NCBI GenBank assembly: GCA_948579315.1
Contig: CAPAOL010000030.1
Coordinates: 1 to 44,829, forward strand
Direction of reading: 5' to 3'
From: an uncultured Phocaeicola sp.
GTDB taxonomy: Bacteria; Bacteroidota; Bacteroidia; Bacteroidales; Bacteroidaceae
DNA length: 44,829 nucleotides
In this document: positions 10,022-17,970 of the stretch, piece after piece
Position numbering within the stretch: the first letter of the stretch is position 1
How the letters are laid out: each line of letters starts with the position of its first letter
Notes under the pieces: model-generated
What the model was told of the DNA's origin: nothing
Seen by the model: only the letters and a program-made list of their open reading frames with translations
Database searches by the model: none
Made by a program: the position numbers and the translations under genes

Positions 10022-10040
10022 CTCCATTAATTATAAAGGT

Positions 10041-11075
10041 ATGGCAAAGAAAGACGAACTTAATTTTGAAACAGATAATAAAATGGCATCAAGCGAAAAA
10101 CTAAAAGCCTTACAGGCTGCCATGGAAAAGATAGAAAAAAGCTTCGGTAAAGGTTCTATCATGAAAATGGGTGATGATAGTGTTGAACAAGTAGAAGTGA
10201 TCCCGACAGGCTCTATTGCCCTGAACGTAGCACTTGGCGTTGGAGGTTACCCTAGAGGTAGAATCATTGAAATCTATGGTCCGGAGTCTTCCGGTAAAAC
10301 AACATTGGCTATCCACGCCATTGCTGAAGCACAAAAGGCCGGCGGTATCGCTGCTTTTATTGATGCCGAACACGCTTTCGACCGTTTCTACGCATCTAAA
10401 CTGGGCGTAAATATCGATGATCTTTATATTTCTCAACCGGATAACGGAGAGCAAGCGTTGGAAATTGCGGAACAACTGATTCGTTCTTCTGCTATCGACA
10501 TCATCGTTATTGACTCTGTAGCCGCACTGACTCCTAAAGCGGAAATCGAAGGCGACATGGGTGACAACAAAGTAGGCCTTCAGGCACGTTTGATGTCGCA
10601 GGCACTTCGTAAATTGACGGCTGCTGTAAGTAAGACACGTACGACTTGTATTTTCATCAACCAGTTGCGTGAGAAGATCGGTGTTATGTTCGGTAATCCG
10701 GAGACAACGACTGGTGGTAACGCTTTGAAGTTCTACGCTTCTGTACGTTTAGATATCCGTGGTAGCCAACCAATCAAAGACGGTGAGGAGATTCTCGGTA
10801 AACTGACTAAGGTGAAAGTGGTGAAGAATAAAGTAGCACCTCCTTTCCGCAAAGCAGAATTTGACATCATGTTTGGTGAAGGTGTCTCCCATTCCGGAGA
10901 AATCATCGACTTGGGTGCTGACTTGGGAATCATCAAGAAGAGCGGTTCATGGTATAGCTACAACGACACTAAGTTAGGACAAGGACGTGATGCCGCTAAG
11001 CAATGCATCATGGATAATCCTGAATTGGCTGAAGAGCTGGAAGGATTGATCTTCGAAGAATTGAAGAAGAAATAA
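10041..11075 (+). CDS. recA: Recombinase RecA
   Basis: A 344-residue RecA, the ATP-dependent strand-exchange protein of homologous recombination and SOS signalling. Walker A is GPESSGKT at residues 80-87. The Walker B strand IIVIDSVAAL, the L2 region FINQLREKIGVMFGNPETTTGG and the C-terminal acidic tail are all present. The chosen ATG at 10041 lies 19 nt after bcp. An internal Met at residue 15 (MASSEKL) is an alternative start. It is the last gene of its operon and is followed by a strong stem-loop. No Gram-negative LexA box was evident in the short gap before it. Confidence 0.98.
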   Translation: MAKKDELNFETDNKMASSEKLKALQAAMEKIEKSFGKGSIMKMGDDSVEQVEVIPTGSIALNVALGVGGYPRGRIIEIYGPESSGKTTLAIHAIAEAQKAGGIAAFIDAEHAFDRFYASKLGVNIDDLYISQPDNGEQALEIAEQLIRSSAIDIIVIDSVAALTPKAEIEGDMGDNKVGLQARLMSQALRKLTAAVSKTRTTCIFINQLREKIGVMFGNPETTTGGNALKFYASVRLDIRGSQPIKDGEEILGKLTKVKVVKNKVAPPFRKAEFDIMFGEGVSHSGEIIDLGADLGIIKKSGSWYSYNDTKLGQGRDAAKQCIMDNPELAEELEGLIFEELKKK

Positions 11076-11100
11076 AAGAAAATTCTTCCCGATATATATC

Positions 11101-11162
11101 AAGTCCCGCAGAGGATATCTGTAATGTACATTACAAATATTCGCTCTGCGGGACTTGTTTTT
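11101..11162 (+). terminator. recA terminator
   Basis: Perfect 13-bp stem (11101-11113 with 11144-11156; arm AAGTCCCGCAGAG) followed by GTTTTT. The loop contains the palindrome GTAATGTACATTAC. It lies between convergent genes and may also serve the permease gene. Confidence 0.85.
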
Positions 11163-11194
11163 CTCCTAATCAGGGAGAAAAAGACAAATATTAA

Positions 11195-12268
11195 TTAGAA
11201 TATTTCAAGCAAATATTTCGTTATCCAATAGCCTCCCACAACTAACCAAATATAAAGTATTCCTGCCAATACAAACGGTTTGGCACCAGCCTGTTTGAAT
11301 TTGTCAAGACTTGTTTCAGTTCCCAAAGCCGTCATAGCCATTGTCAGCATAAAGGTATCGATATATTCAATTGTTCCGTTTAACGGGATTTCCTTCACAC
11401 TGTCTACCCCACATAAATACTGCAATAATGAATTCAAGCAAATAATTCCAATAAATCCAAAAGCAAACCAAGGAATACTGATTCTACTCTTCTCTACCGT
11501 GCCATTGGCTGATGCTTTTTTACGGCTTGCCAATGCAAAACTCATAATGACAAGCACCGGAGCCAACATCATAACGCGAATCATTTTGGTAATAGTAGCC
11601 GTTCCGGCAATCCCTAAAGCATCAGTAGGATCCATCGCATTGCCTGCACCTGCCACGTGTGCCACTTCATGCAAAGTACTTCCGGTATAAATAGCAACAC
11701 CTGTGTCCGACAGTCCACCCAACCAGCCCATACGATACATAATAGGATACAAGAACATTGAAATAGTACCGAATATCACAACTGTAGAAACTGCAATAGC
11801 AGTCTTATGCCCTTCGCACTTCACTACCGGTTCAGCCCCAAGTACAGCTGCCGCTCCACATATAGCACTACCTGTAGAAGTCATCAGGGTCGTATCTTTA
11901 TCCATTTTCAACAAACGTCCAAACCATATTCCCAAAAATATAGTACCTGCCACAATAATTGTATCAACGATAACAGCAGGCAAACCTACAGCTACAACCT
12001 GCGTTAACGTCAACCGAAAACCGTAAAGCACAATACCATAACGCAACACTTGCTTTGTACAAAACTTTATTCCGGGCACCCATGTTTCAGGAAGCTTGTT
12101 TCTTAAACTGTTGGCATAAAGCATTCCTAGCACAATACCAACAATCAACGGACTAAACGAAAGTTCTTTCACAATAGGAACTTCGGCAATATAAAATGCC
12201 GCAAATGAGAATAGAGCTATTAGCAGAATCCCATGTAAAGTGTTCGCTCTGTTTCCTTTTTTAAACAT
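11195..12268 (-). CDS. YeiH/UPF0324 family putative sulfate-exporter permease
   Basis: A 357-residue polytopic inner-membrane protein of the YeiH/UPF0324 (Cons_hypoth698) family. About ten hydrophobic segments are visible, with conserved stretches TSTGSAICGAAAVLGAEPVV and GSTLHEVAHVAGAG typical of the family. Members are annotated as putative sulfate exporters; the substrate is not proven. I chose the ATG at 12266-12268 (MFKKGNR) because an upstream ATG at 12319 would include a -7 box at 12306-12313 and lie before the likely transcript start. It converges with recA over a shared terminator. Confidence 0.9.
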   Translation of the reverse strand: MFKKGNRANTLHGILLIALFSFAAFYIAEVPIVKELSFSPLIVGIVLGMLYANSLRNKLPETWVPGIKFCTKQVLRYGIVLYGFRLTLTQVVAVGLPAVIVDTIIVAGTIFLGIWFGRLLKMDKDTTLMTSTGSAICGAAAVLGAEPVVKCEGHKTAIAVSTVVIFGTISMFLYPIMYRMGWLGGLSDTGVAIYTGSTLHEVAHVAGAGNAMDPTDALGIAGTATITKMIRVMMLAPVLVIMSFALASRKKASANGTVEKSRISIPWFAFGFIGIICLNSLLQYLCGVDSVKEIPLNGTIEYIDTFMLTMAMTALGTETSLDKFKQAGAKPFVLAGILYIWLVVGGYWITKYLLEIF

Positions 12269-12305
12269 ATCTTTTATTTTTAAGTTTACTGTTTTTTCTC
12301 GGGCG

Positions 12306-12313
12306 CAAAGATA
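12306..12313 (-). promoter_or_regulatory. -7 box for the YeiH-family gene
   Basis: Minus strand TATCTTTG, an exact TAnnTTTG match 38 nt before the chosen ATG. No clear TTTG at -33. Confidence 0.45.
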
Positions 12314-12395
12314 CGTCAAACAATCAAAACAGACTAATTGTTTCTAATTATACATTATAACTTTTGATTATAAAAGAATAAGCCTCCTCTATATC

Positions 12396-12770
12396 TTACA
12401 CTGTCACAATATCTTTTCCAAAAGGTGATAACGCCAAAGCTGCCAACTTAAAATGCTGTAAGCCAAATGGAATTCCAATGATAGTAATACACAATATAAC
12501 CCCGAAAACCAAATGGGACAGACAAATCCAAATGCCACCTAAAAATATCCACAGGATATTCATTAATATATAAAGACAACCACTAGAGCGGTTTCCGCTT
12601 CTTACCTCTTTACCAAAAGGCCACAAAGCAAGCCCTGCCAGTTTCAAGGTTTGCATACCAAACGGAATACCAATAATGGTAAGCATCATCAATATGCTTG
12701 AGATGAGGTATTCAACAGCAGTAAAGATACCACCAAGCAACAGCCACAATAAATTCATTAAACATCCCAT
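12396..12770 (-). CDS. yccF: YccF domain membrane protein
   Basis: A 124-residue inner-membrane protein made of two tandem YccF repeats. Each has a hydrophobic LLxGGI/FLGGI segment followed by TIIGIPFGxQ, LA-LAL-PFGK, at about residues 7-55 and 71-120. The family is widespread and uncharacterised. Length is right for the two-repeat form. It marks the last apparently core gene before the accessory island that begins with a truncated ATPase gene 17 nt upstream of its ATG. Confidence 0.9.
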   Translation of the reverse strand: MGCLMNLLWLLLGGIFTAVEYLISSILMMLTIIGIPFGMQTLKLAGLALWPFGKEVRSGNRSSGCLYILMNILWIFLGGIWICLSHLVFGVILCITIIGIPFGLQHFKLAALALSPFGKDIVTV

Positions 12771-12787
12771 ATATTAAATTGTATTAG

Positions 12788-13300
12788 TTATTTTTCCAAT
12801 TTTCTTTTTGTTGTCTCATCCACTTTACCCTGATAATAGCGATCTATCACTTGCTGAAACAAATCATCTCTAAATATCAGCCAAGTTTCTTCCAAATATC
12901 CCACATAGTCAATAACAGTTCGCACCCCTACGCTCTCCCCCGCTGAAGATACTATATTTTTAAGTCGATTGTAAGAAGAGGGTTGCATGACACTTTCAGC
13001 AAGTTTTTTTACCAACAAACTCATCGAATCCGAATTACGTAGCGCATAACGGGCCACTAGATCACCAAAAAATATTTTCTGATAAAGCCCGCTCAACCAA
13101 GAACGTTTATCTTTAAATGCAATCAATTCCGGAAATCCTCCATTATAAAAATAAGCATCAAAAGTGCGCACCACTTCATTACGTAAACTTGGAGTATAAA
13201 GCCAATTTGTTTTTAATATTATATCCTGCGAAAGAATTATCCATATCAGGTATTGTTTCGTATATAGAACACAAATATATACTTTTTGTTTCGTATACAA
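12788..13300 (-). pseudogene. Truncated ATP-binding protein, DUF4143 C-terminal remnant
   Basis: The 170-residue reading frame carries only a DUF4143 domain, beginning near residue 45 (LRNEVVRTFDAYFYNGGFPEL). The usual N-terminal AAA ATPase half with Walker A and B motifs is absent, and the family normally has about 370-450 residues. The first ~35 residues derive from a repeated TTGTTTCGTATA sequence that looks like promoter or junction DNA rather than protein. I read this as a gene whose ATPase half was deleted, leaving the C-terminal part next to a remnant of its upstream region. It is the first of three ATPase/nuclease-type genes in this island. Confidence 0.75.
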
Positions 13301-13308
13301 AACAAAAA
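13253..13308. repeat. Palindrome plus degenerate copy in front of the DUF4143 remnant
   Basis: Positions 13283-13308 form a 26-bp palindrome centred on GTATAC (13293-13298) with a single mismatched pair. A related copy sharing TTGTTTCGTATA starts at 13253, 33 bp before the equivalent point at 13286. The arrangement resembles a double operator or a recombination junction. Confidence 0.55.
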
Positions 13309-13319
13309 TACATTATAAT

Positions 13320-13502
13320 TCATCTTACATCAGGCGAAAGCACTATCGAAATAAGACTATCAATTTGTACAATGGAATCCTCTTTCGTTTCAGGATAAAG
13401 CAACGAGATATTAGAGAGTGATTTAGCTAACATGGAACATGAATACAAAGCACACTCTCCTTGGAATTGATCGCCAATAGCTGTTGATATTTCATTAATC
13501 AA
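13320..13502 (-). pseudogene. Small unrecognised ORF or remnant
   Basis: A 60-residue frame on the minus strand with a partly hydrophilic sequence (MINEISTAIGDQFQG...). I do not recognise it. It lies between two degraded sequences, the DUF4143 remnant and a partial copy of the small membrane gene at 15103-15324. It is therefore more likely the tail of a broken gene than a functional one. Confidence 0.25.
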
Positions 13503-13519
13503 TGTTTGTGGTTCTGTTA

Positions 13520-13635
13520 CTATTTTTTCATTAAATAGTTACGTCTTTGAAGAATACCTATTTTCTCCTTGTCAAAAGATTCTATATCGCTATCAAAATG
13601 ATGCACCCATACTACTTTTATAATAACCAATATTA
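13520..13635 (-). pseudogene. Partial copy of the small membrane-protein gene at 15103-15324
   Basis: On the minus strand this stretch encodes VIIKVVWVHHFDSDIESF followed by a divergent tail and a stop at 13520-13522. The intact gene at 15103-15324 encodes VIIKVVWVRHFDSDIESF in the same frame. The two 89-base segments 13547-13635 and 15178-15266 match at 80 of 89 positions without gaps. Similarity ends sharply on both sides, so this is a duplicated fragment. Confidence 0.7.
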
Positions 13636-13717
13636 TATGGTACTTATTTGCTGCAAAACCTATAAAAACTATGGATTTATTGCACGAATGATAAATTTAT
13701 TTGTACTTTTACACAAT

Positions 13718-13747
13718 CGTAACTGCTGTTACGGTAATAGATATTAC
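13718..13747 (+). promoter_or_regulatory. Paired palindromes in the leader of the ATPase gene
   Basis: CGTAACTGCTGTTACG (13718-13733) is directly followed by GTAATAGATATTAC (13734-13747). They sit after a -7-like TACTTTTA (13704-13711) and 15 nt before the ATG, where they would lie at or just after the transcription start. They could be an operator pair or 5' UTR hairpins. Confidence 0.45.
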
Positions 13748-13762
13748 GATAAACTTATAGAT

Positions 13763-15088
13763 ATGAGATTTTTTGATAGAGAACAAGAGTTTGAAAAGCT
13801 TAGAGAAATTGAGAAATTGTCTCATGAAGTAGCCCAATTTACCATCATTACGGGAAGACGTCGTATTGGTAAGACCGAGATGGTTAAGAAGCTTTATGAG
13901 AACAAAACAATGCTATACTTTTTTGTTGCTCGTAAAGCGGAAGCTGACCTATGCGAGATATTCGTTGATGAGATTGGCACAAAACTCAACATACCAATGC
14001 TTGACAGCAAGGGAATGTCTTTTGCAGCCATATTCAAATTCATCATGGAATTATCTCAGACTCAGCATATCACCCTTTTTATTGATGAGTTTCAGGATTT
14101 CTATAGGGTAAATCAATCTATCTATTCCGATATGCAAAACATATGGGATAGTTATAAAAATAAGGCTCACATCAACCTGATTGTGGCAGGCTCTGTGAAC
14201 ACCTTGATGAATAAGATATTCAAGGATAAGAAGCAACCACTTTTTGGCAGACAAACAGAAACAATACATGTTCGACCTTTTAAGCCTTCAGTCCTAAAAG
14301 AAATTATGTCTGAATATTGCCCTGACTATAAGAAATCAGATTTGTTGGCTCTTTATACTCTGACTGGCGGTGTGGCTAAGTATGTTGAGTTGTTTATTGA
14401 CAGAAAAAAGTTTACCGAAAAGAAAATGATGGATATGTTTTTTGAACGGGATTCCTATTTTCTGCCAGAAGGTAAGAATATGCTTGTCGATGAGTTTGGA
14501 AAAGATTATGGTATCTATTTCTCAATTCTAACACTTATAGCTCAAGGTAAAAACACACGTTCAGAACTTGAGAATGCCCTCAATATAAAAGAGTTATCAG
14601 GATACTTGAAAAATCTAAGTGAAGAGTATGGCTTGATAAGCAAGATGCAACCTATTTACGAGAAGTCAAGCAATAAAAATGTGCATTATGCCATCAACGA
14701 CCAGTTCTTGAAATTTTGGTTCCGATTCATATACAAATATACGCACATCATCGAGGCAGGCGGTAATGATAAATTAAAAGCGATAGCAGAGCGTGATTTT
14801 ACAACAGTCAGCGAGAAGTCTCTTGAAAGCTACTTTAATGAAGTGCTGAAAGAGTCGGGAGCATACACTCGACTTGGATATTGGCATGACCGAAAAGGCG
14901 AAAACGAGATTGATATTGTGACCGAGGACGAGTTGGACAACAAGATTGAATTTATTGAGGTTAAGCGACAAGTGAAAAACTTTGATGAAAATATTCTAAA
15001 GGCCAAATCTGAATTGTTCTTCAAAGCCGTTGGCTCATTTAAAAGGTACGAGATTATTTATAGAGGACTATCTATAGAAGATATGTAA
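13763..15088 (+). CDS. Archaeal-type AAA ATPase with C-terminal DUF234 nuclease-like domain
   Basis: The 441-residue protein has an archaeal ATPase (PF01637-type) domain with Walker A GRRRIGKT (31-38) and Walker B TLFIDEFQ (104-111). A winged-helix region follows at about 270-330, then a DUF234 domain ending in a PD-(D/E)XK-like set ENEIDIV (D384) and EFIEVK (E399, K401). I chose the ATG at 13763 (MRFFDREQEF, the family's usual start). Reading further upstream would translate the flanking repeat. Proteins of this class have been proposed to be selfish or regulatory ATPase-nucleases, but no activity is established. The gene is flanked by 89-bp direct repeats and is AT-rich, suggesting transfer as a unit. 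Confidence 0.9.
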   Translation: MRFFDREQEFEKLREIEKLSHEVAQFTIITGRRRIGKTEMVKKLYENKTMLYFFVARKAEADLCEIFVDEIGTKLNIPMLDSKGMSFAAIFKFIMELSQTQHITLFIDEFQDFYRVNQSIYSDMQNIWDSYKNKAHINLIVAGSVNTLMNKIFKDKKQPLFGRQTETIHVRPFKPSVLKEIMSEYCPDYKKSDLLALYTLTGGVAKYVELFIDRKKFTEKKMMDMFFERDSYFLPEGKNMLVDEFGKDYGIYFSILTLIAQGKNTRSELENALNIKELSGYLKNLSEEYGLISKMQPIYEKSSNKNVHYAINDQFLKFWFRFIYKYTHIIEAGGNDKLKAIAERDFTTVSEKSLESYFNEVLKESGAYTRLGYWHDRKGENEIDIVTEDELDNKIEFIEVKRQVKNFDENILKAKSELFFKAVGSFKRYEIIYRGLSIEDM

Positions 15089-15102
15089 TTCAGTAAAACT
15101 AC

Positions 15103-15324
15103 TTATACTAGCATAGACAAATAGAGTTTCATTCCATTGCAGGGGTGGGACTCTTTTTTTGATACATTGCAATAAAATTGAAGAATATCTGTTTTCTCCT
15201 TACTAAAAGATTCTATATCGCTATCAAAATGACGCACCCATACGACCTTTATAATAACAAATATTACAAACAAAAGGCATATTAGAACAAAACAACCCAT
15301 ATTGCTAAAAATACGTTCCTTCAT
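15103..15324 (-). CDS. Small membrane protein, third gene of an overlapping cluster
   Basis: A 73-residue protein with one N-terminal membrane segment (about residues 8-28, VLICLLFVIFVIIKVVWV) and a short polar tail. Not recognised. Its ATG overlaps the TGA of the upstream reading frame as ATGA (15321-15324), so it was evolved as part of an operon with the two genes upstream. A partial copy of its middle lies at 13520-13635. Function unknown. Confidence 0.55.
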   Translation of the reverse strand: MKERIFSNMGCFVLICLLFVIFVIIKVVWVRHFDSDIESFSKEKTDILQFYCNVSKKESHPCNGMKLYLSMLV

Positions 15325-15827
15325 CTTTCCGAATTACTAAAACCTTTAATCCTAATCCGTTCTTTTTCCTCTTTTTTGTCCTGGATGTCATTCAAAGCAG
15401 AAAAACGTCCTTTCACCTCTTGATGAACTTCAAAAAAACTATTTAATATTGCATTGAAAAGTTCCTCCTTATTTGGAGTATCTTTAGTAAAAATCAGTTA
15501 ATATCTGCTATGTACTCCCAACTTATTTTCATTTTCACTAATAGAATACAAAGTGACAGGCATTGCATTCATATTTGTCTGATTAATAGCCTCCTTCAAA
15601 TTGTCCAACAAAGGATCATCTAAATCCAAAGTTCCCCACCAAGTATCATAAAATGTGATTATTGTTTCCGCTTCAACTACCACAAAAAACTCTTCCCCTT
15701 GATACTTAAAATACATGTTTCCGGTTTCTTTATCTATCTCCGGCTGACAACCTAATTTTTTTAATGTACTAATAGCAACTTTTCTTATTTCCATATAAGG
15801 ATAACTTTTATTTTTTTTACTAAACAA
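15321..15827 (-). pseudogene. Small cytosolic protein gene interrupted by an in-frame stop
   Basis: Codons 1-109 read MFSKKNKSYPYMEIRK through LGVHSRY and end at TAA (15498-15500). The same frame continues without another stop for 58 codons (LIFTKDTPNKEELFNAIL ... GFSNSER) to a TGA at 15321-15323 that overlaps the next gene's ATG. The continuation has normal amphipathic protein composition, so the original product was probably about 168 residues. The N-terminal half resembles YbjN/T3SS-chaperone-like folds only vaguely. The start overlaps the upstream gene by 43 nt. A sequencing error would explain the same observation. Confidence 0.7.
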
Positions 15828-16084
15828 TAAAACAATTCAACACTCCCAAAAAACAAAGCTACATACGCAAAACTAAATGACCATTCCCTTATACAACCCA
15901 CTATCAAATAGCATACAACTACAAGAAGATAGCAACTATATTTCGATACAGAAAAATGTTTTTCTTGAACTTTACCCTCTTCTAATTTAAAATGTGTACA
16001 ATCACTATCATCAAAAGGAAAGTAATAGTCACAATGAACACCTTTTCCTATTTGGCATTTGTTACATTGAGATATTTTCGTCAT
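15785..16084 (-). CDS. Small cysteine-containing membrane protein
   Basis: A 99-residue protein. The N-terminal part has a possible metal-binding cysteine set (CNKCQIGKGVHC and a later C30), followed by two hydrophobic segments at about 50-66 and 69-88. Not recognised. It overlaps the next gene by 43 nt and leads the three-gene overlapping cluster 16084-15103. Such small, AT-rich, overlapping genes are typical of poorly characterised accessory loci in Bacteroides. No function is proposed. Confidence 0.55.
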   Translation of the reverse strand: MTKISQCNKCQIGKGVHCDYYFPFDDSDCTHFKLEEGKVQEKHFSVSKYSCYLLVVVCYLIVGCIREWSFSFAYVALFFGSVELFYCLVKKIKVILIWK

Positions 16085-16149
16085 ACTATAAAAATAAACT
16101 AATGTTTACCACCACCTATAAAAATATTATCTTTTAAAAGAGCAAAAAA

Positions 16150-16185
16150 ATGGCATAGTTGAACCTACCAGCCCCACTACGCCAT
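16150..16185 (-). terminator. Terminator of the PAP2 phosphatase gene
   Basis: ATGGCATAGT (16150-16159) pairs with ACTACGCCAT (16176-16185), with one mismatch. On the minus strand it is followed by seven T. It lies 37 nt after the phosphatase stop. Confidence 0.75.
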
Positions 16186-16222
16186 AAACAATCTCAGCCT
16201 CCCCTCCCGACAATGCCGCAAT

Positions 16223-17044
16223 CTAAAAGCAACACCCCATAGTGAAACCATAATACCCACCATTCACCGGGAAGGCTACCGGAGTGAAAACAAGGTTGTT
16301 TTCCTTTCTTCCCTTCTTCTGGAAGATTTTTTGCCACAATTGGCAACTCCATTCGCCAACCCGCGCACTCAATATCCCTACACCTGCACCTGCCACTACA
16401 TCATGAAGCCAGTGTCTGCCATTGTACATCCGCATGAACCCTACTCCGGTCGCAATGGCATAAGCACCGACGCCATACCAGCTGCCGTATTCTATCCGAA
16501 CCAATTCCGCACCCATGAAAACGGTTGCCGTATGCCCCGAAGGAAAAGAATTGTGTCCTGCAAATTCCGGCCTTTTCTCATCAATACAGAATTTTGGAAC
16601 GTTCGTAAGAACAGCCAGTGTCGCATAAGAAGTAGCGACAATAAAAGCCCTATCCCGGAATGAATGTTTTGCTTTGACACCCGTGCAGCCCAGCATTAGA
16701 GAACCGGCTACGGGGAGATATTGGATATAATCGTCCCATTCAAGCCGATTGTTCTTTCCCCGTATGTCAATCACGCTGTTCGTGACGCTACGACTGCTGT
16801 TCCGAATGAAACCCGGAGCAAGCGCAACCGCACCAACCCCGATTAAAGACGCGGGCAGAATCGTTTGCCGCCACTCGAACCGATAATTTTCCGGAGTTCC
16901 GTCGCTTATGGATAGAGTTCTGTTATTTACGGATAGAACACTGTCGCTTACGGATAAAGAATCCCGCCCCGTCTGTTGCCCATGCGTTTTCATTGGCAGA
17001 GTTACTGTCAGGGCAACTGCCAAAATTAAATTTTTAACATCCAT
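16223..17044 (-). CDS. PAP2-family phosphatase, envelope
   Basis: A 273-residue protein with an N-terminal signal or anchor (residues 1-22) and a C-terminal PAP2 phosphatase domain. The three catalytic motifs are intact: K151...RP (KFCIDEKRP), PSGH at 168-171, and R205-x5-H211-x3-D215 (RMYNGRHWLHD). Family members remove phosphate from lipid substrates such as undecaprenyl pyrophosphate, phosphatidic acid or lipid A. The substrate here cannot be told from sequence. The long polar region after the signal peptide contains imperfect repeats rich in SLSVSDS/TLSISDG. It is monocistronic with its own terminator. Confidence 0.9.
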   Translation of the reverse strand: MDVKNLILAVALTVTLPMKTHGQQTGRDSLSVSDSVLSVNNRTLSISDGTPENYRFEWRQTILPASLIGVGAVALAPGFIRNSSRSVTNSVIDIRGKNNRLEWDDYIQYLPVAGSLMLGCTGVKAKHSFRDRAFIVATSYATLAVLTNVPKFCIDEKRPEFAGHNSFPSGHTATVFMGAELVRIEYGSWYGVGAYAIATGVGFMRMYNGRHWLHDVVAGAGVGILSARVGEWSCQLWQKIFQKKGRKENNLVFTPVAFPVNGGYYGFTMGCCF

Positions 17045-17097
17045 GTAGTTTGCTTAGCCTCACCAGTTCCCGTTCGGCCGAATTTTAGATTGATATT

Positions 17098-17551
17098 GAA
17101 ACGTGGAACTATATGCTTACATCTCCTTGATTAGACTGTATGTCTTAACTCGAAAATGGAGACAGCACTACCATGCAAACAACACGGAGAACTATCATGC
17201 CAAAATCTTGTTATCAGTTTTAAAGTTTCCTACGCTTTATTACAGCAAGATGAAGACACAACGTTTCTTTGAACAATTATTATATGATATTCTTAATTTA
17301 CATTTTCACACGTAATTTTGAGGTCAAACACTTTGGAGCTACATTCTTTGAGGTCAAATACTTTAAAGTCAGATGCAAAGAAATAGAAACGTGGAACCAC
17401 ACATCGTTCACTCCTCTGTAAAAGGCGGTAGGAAAGCCCTTGATAACGGAATGGTGACGGCAGCCCCACGCATATACGTGGAGAACCATCATGCCAATCT
17501 TGTTATCAGGTTAAAGTTTCCTACGCTTTATTACAGCAAGACACAGACACA
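17098..17551. repeat. Duplicated segment of about 170 bp in the gene-free stretch
   Basis: Unit 1 (about 17098-17270) and unit 2 (about 17386-17551) both begin GAAACGTGGAAC. They share GGAGAACNATCATGCCAA, then TCTTGTTATCAG, AAAGTTTCCTACGCTTTATT, ACAGCAAGA and ACACAACGTTTCTTT. The offsets are 281-294 bp, so small indels separate them. Between the units, TTTGAGGTCAAA-type 24-mers repeat at 17317-17340 and 17347-17370. No convincing reading frame spans it. Confidence 0.65.
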
Positions 17552-17970
17552 ACGTTTCTTTATTTATACTCGAAAATATGACATCGCAAGCGATGTTGTA
17601 CTTTTATGCCATAAGCAATTATTTTTAATTTACACTGATACCTATAAACAGGTACTTAAATTTTCTTGTCCGCAAAAGTAACATATTTTATGGATAAGCA
17701 AAAAATAAAATTAAATTTCCTACTTCACATCCATCTTTTTATCCCACACTTATCCCCACTTCATTCATGATTGTGCCATTAATAAAATTCACTACTACCT
17801 TCACCGTCATATTAGTTCCTTCTTACATTCTTCCGCAGCAACCTACCGACAACTTCACAAGAAGCAGTACTTCACCTCCAGACTATTAACGAATAACTTC
17901 CATTTTATTAATTATAAACTTCCTTTTATCAAATAGAAAACTTATCTTTGTCTAATTATAAACTATAAAT
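17552..17970. other. Non-coding AT-rich stretch
   Basis: The region between the duplicated segment and the 21-bp repeats shows no recognisable gene, RNA or clear promoter. TAATTATAAACT-like phrases recur (for example around 17910 and 17953) and look like decayed forms of the downstream repeat. Confidence 0.4.

Larger units (their letters stand above)
13547..15266 (+). repeat. 89-bp direct repeats flanking the archaeal-type ATPase gene
   Basis: Left copy 13547-13635, right copy 15178-15266. They have the same orientation and equal length, with 80 of 89 bases identical (both start TTGAAGAATA and end AATATTA). They bracket the ATPase gene with its own leader. Recombination between them would remove the gene cleanly. 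Confidence 0.8.

Noticed and set aside
13547..13762. Longer N-terminus for the archaeal-type ATPase
   Set aside because: The extension translates the flanking 89-bp repeat and the palindromic leader. The family starts at MRFFDREQEF.
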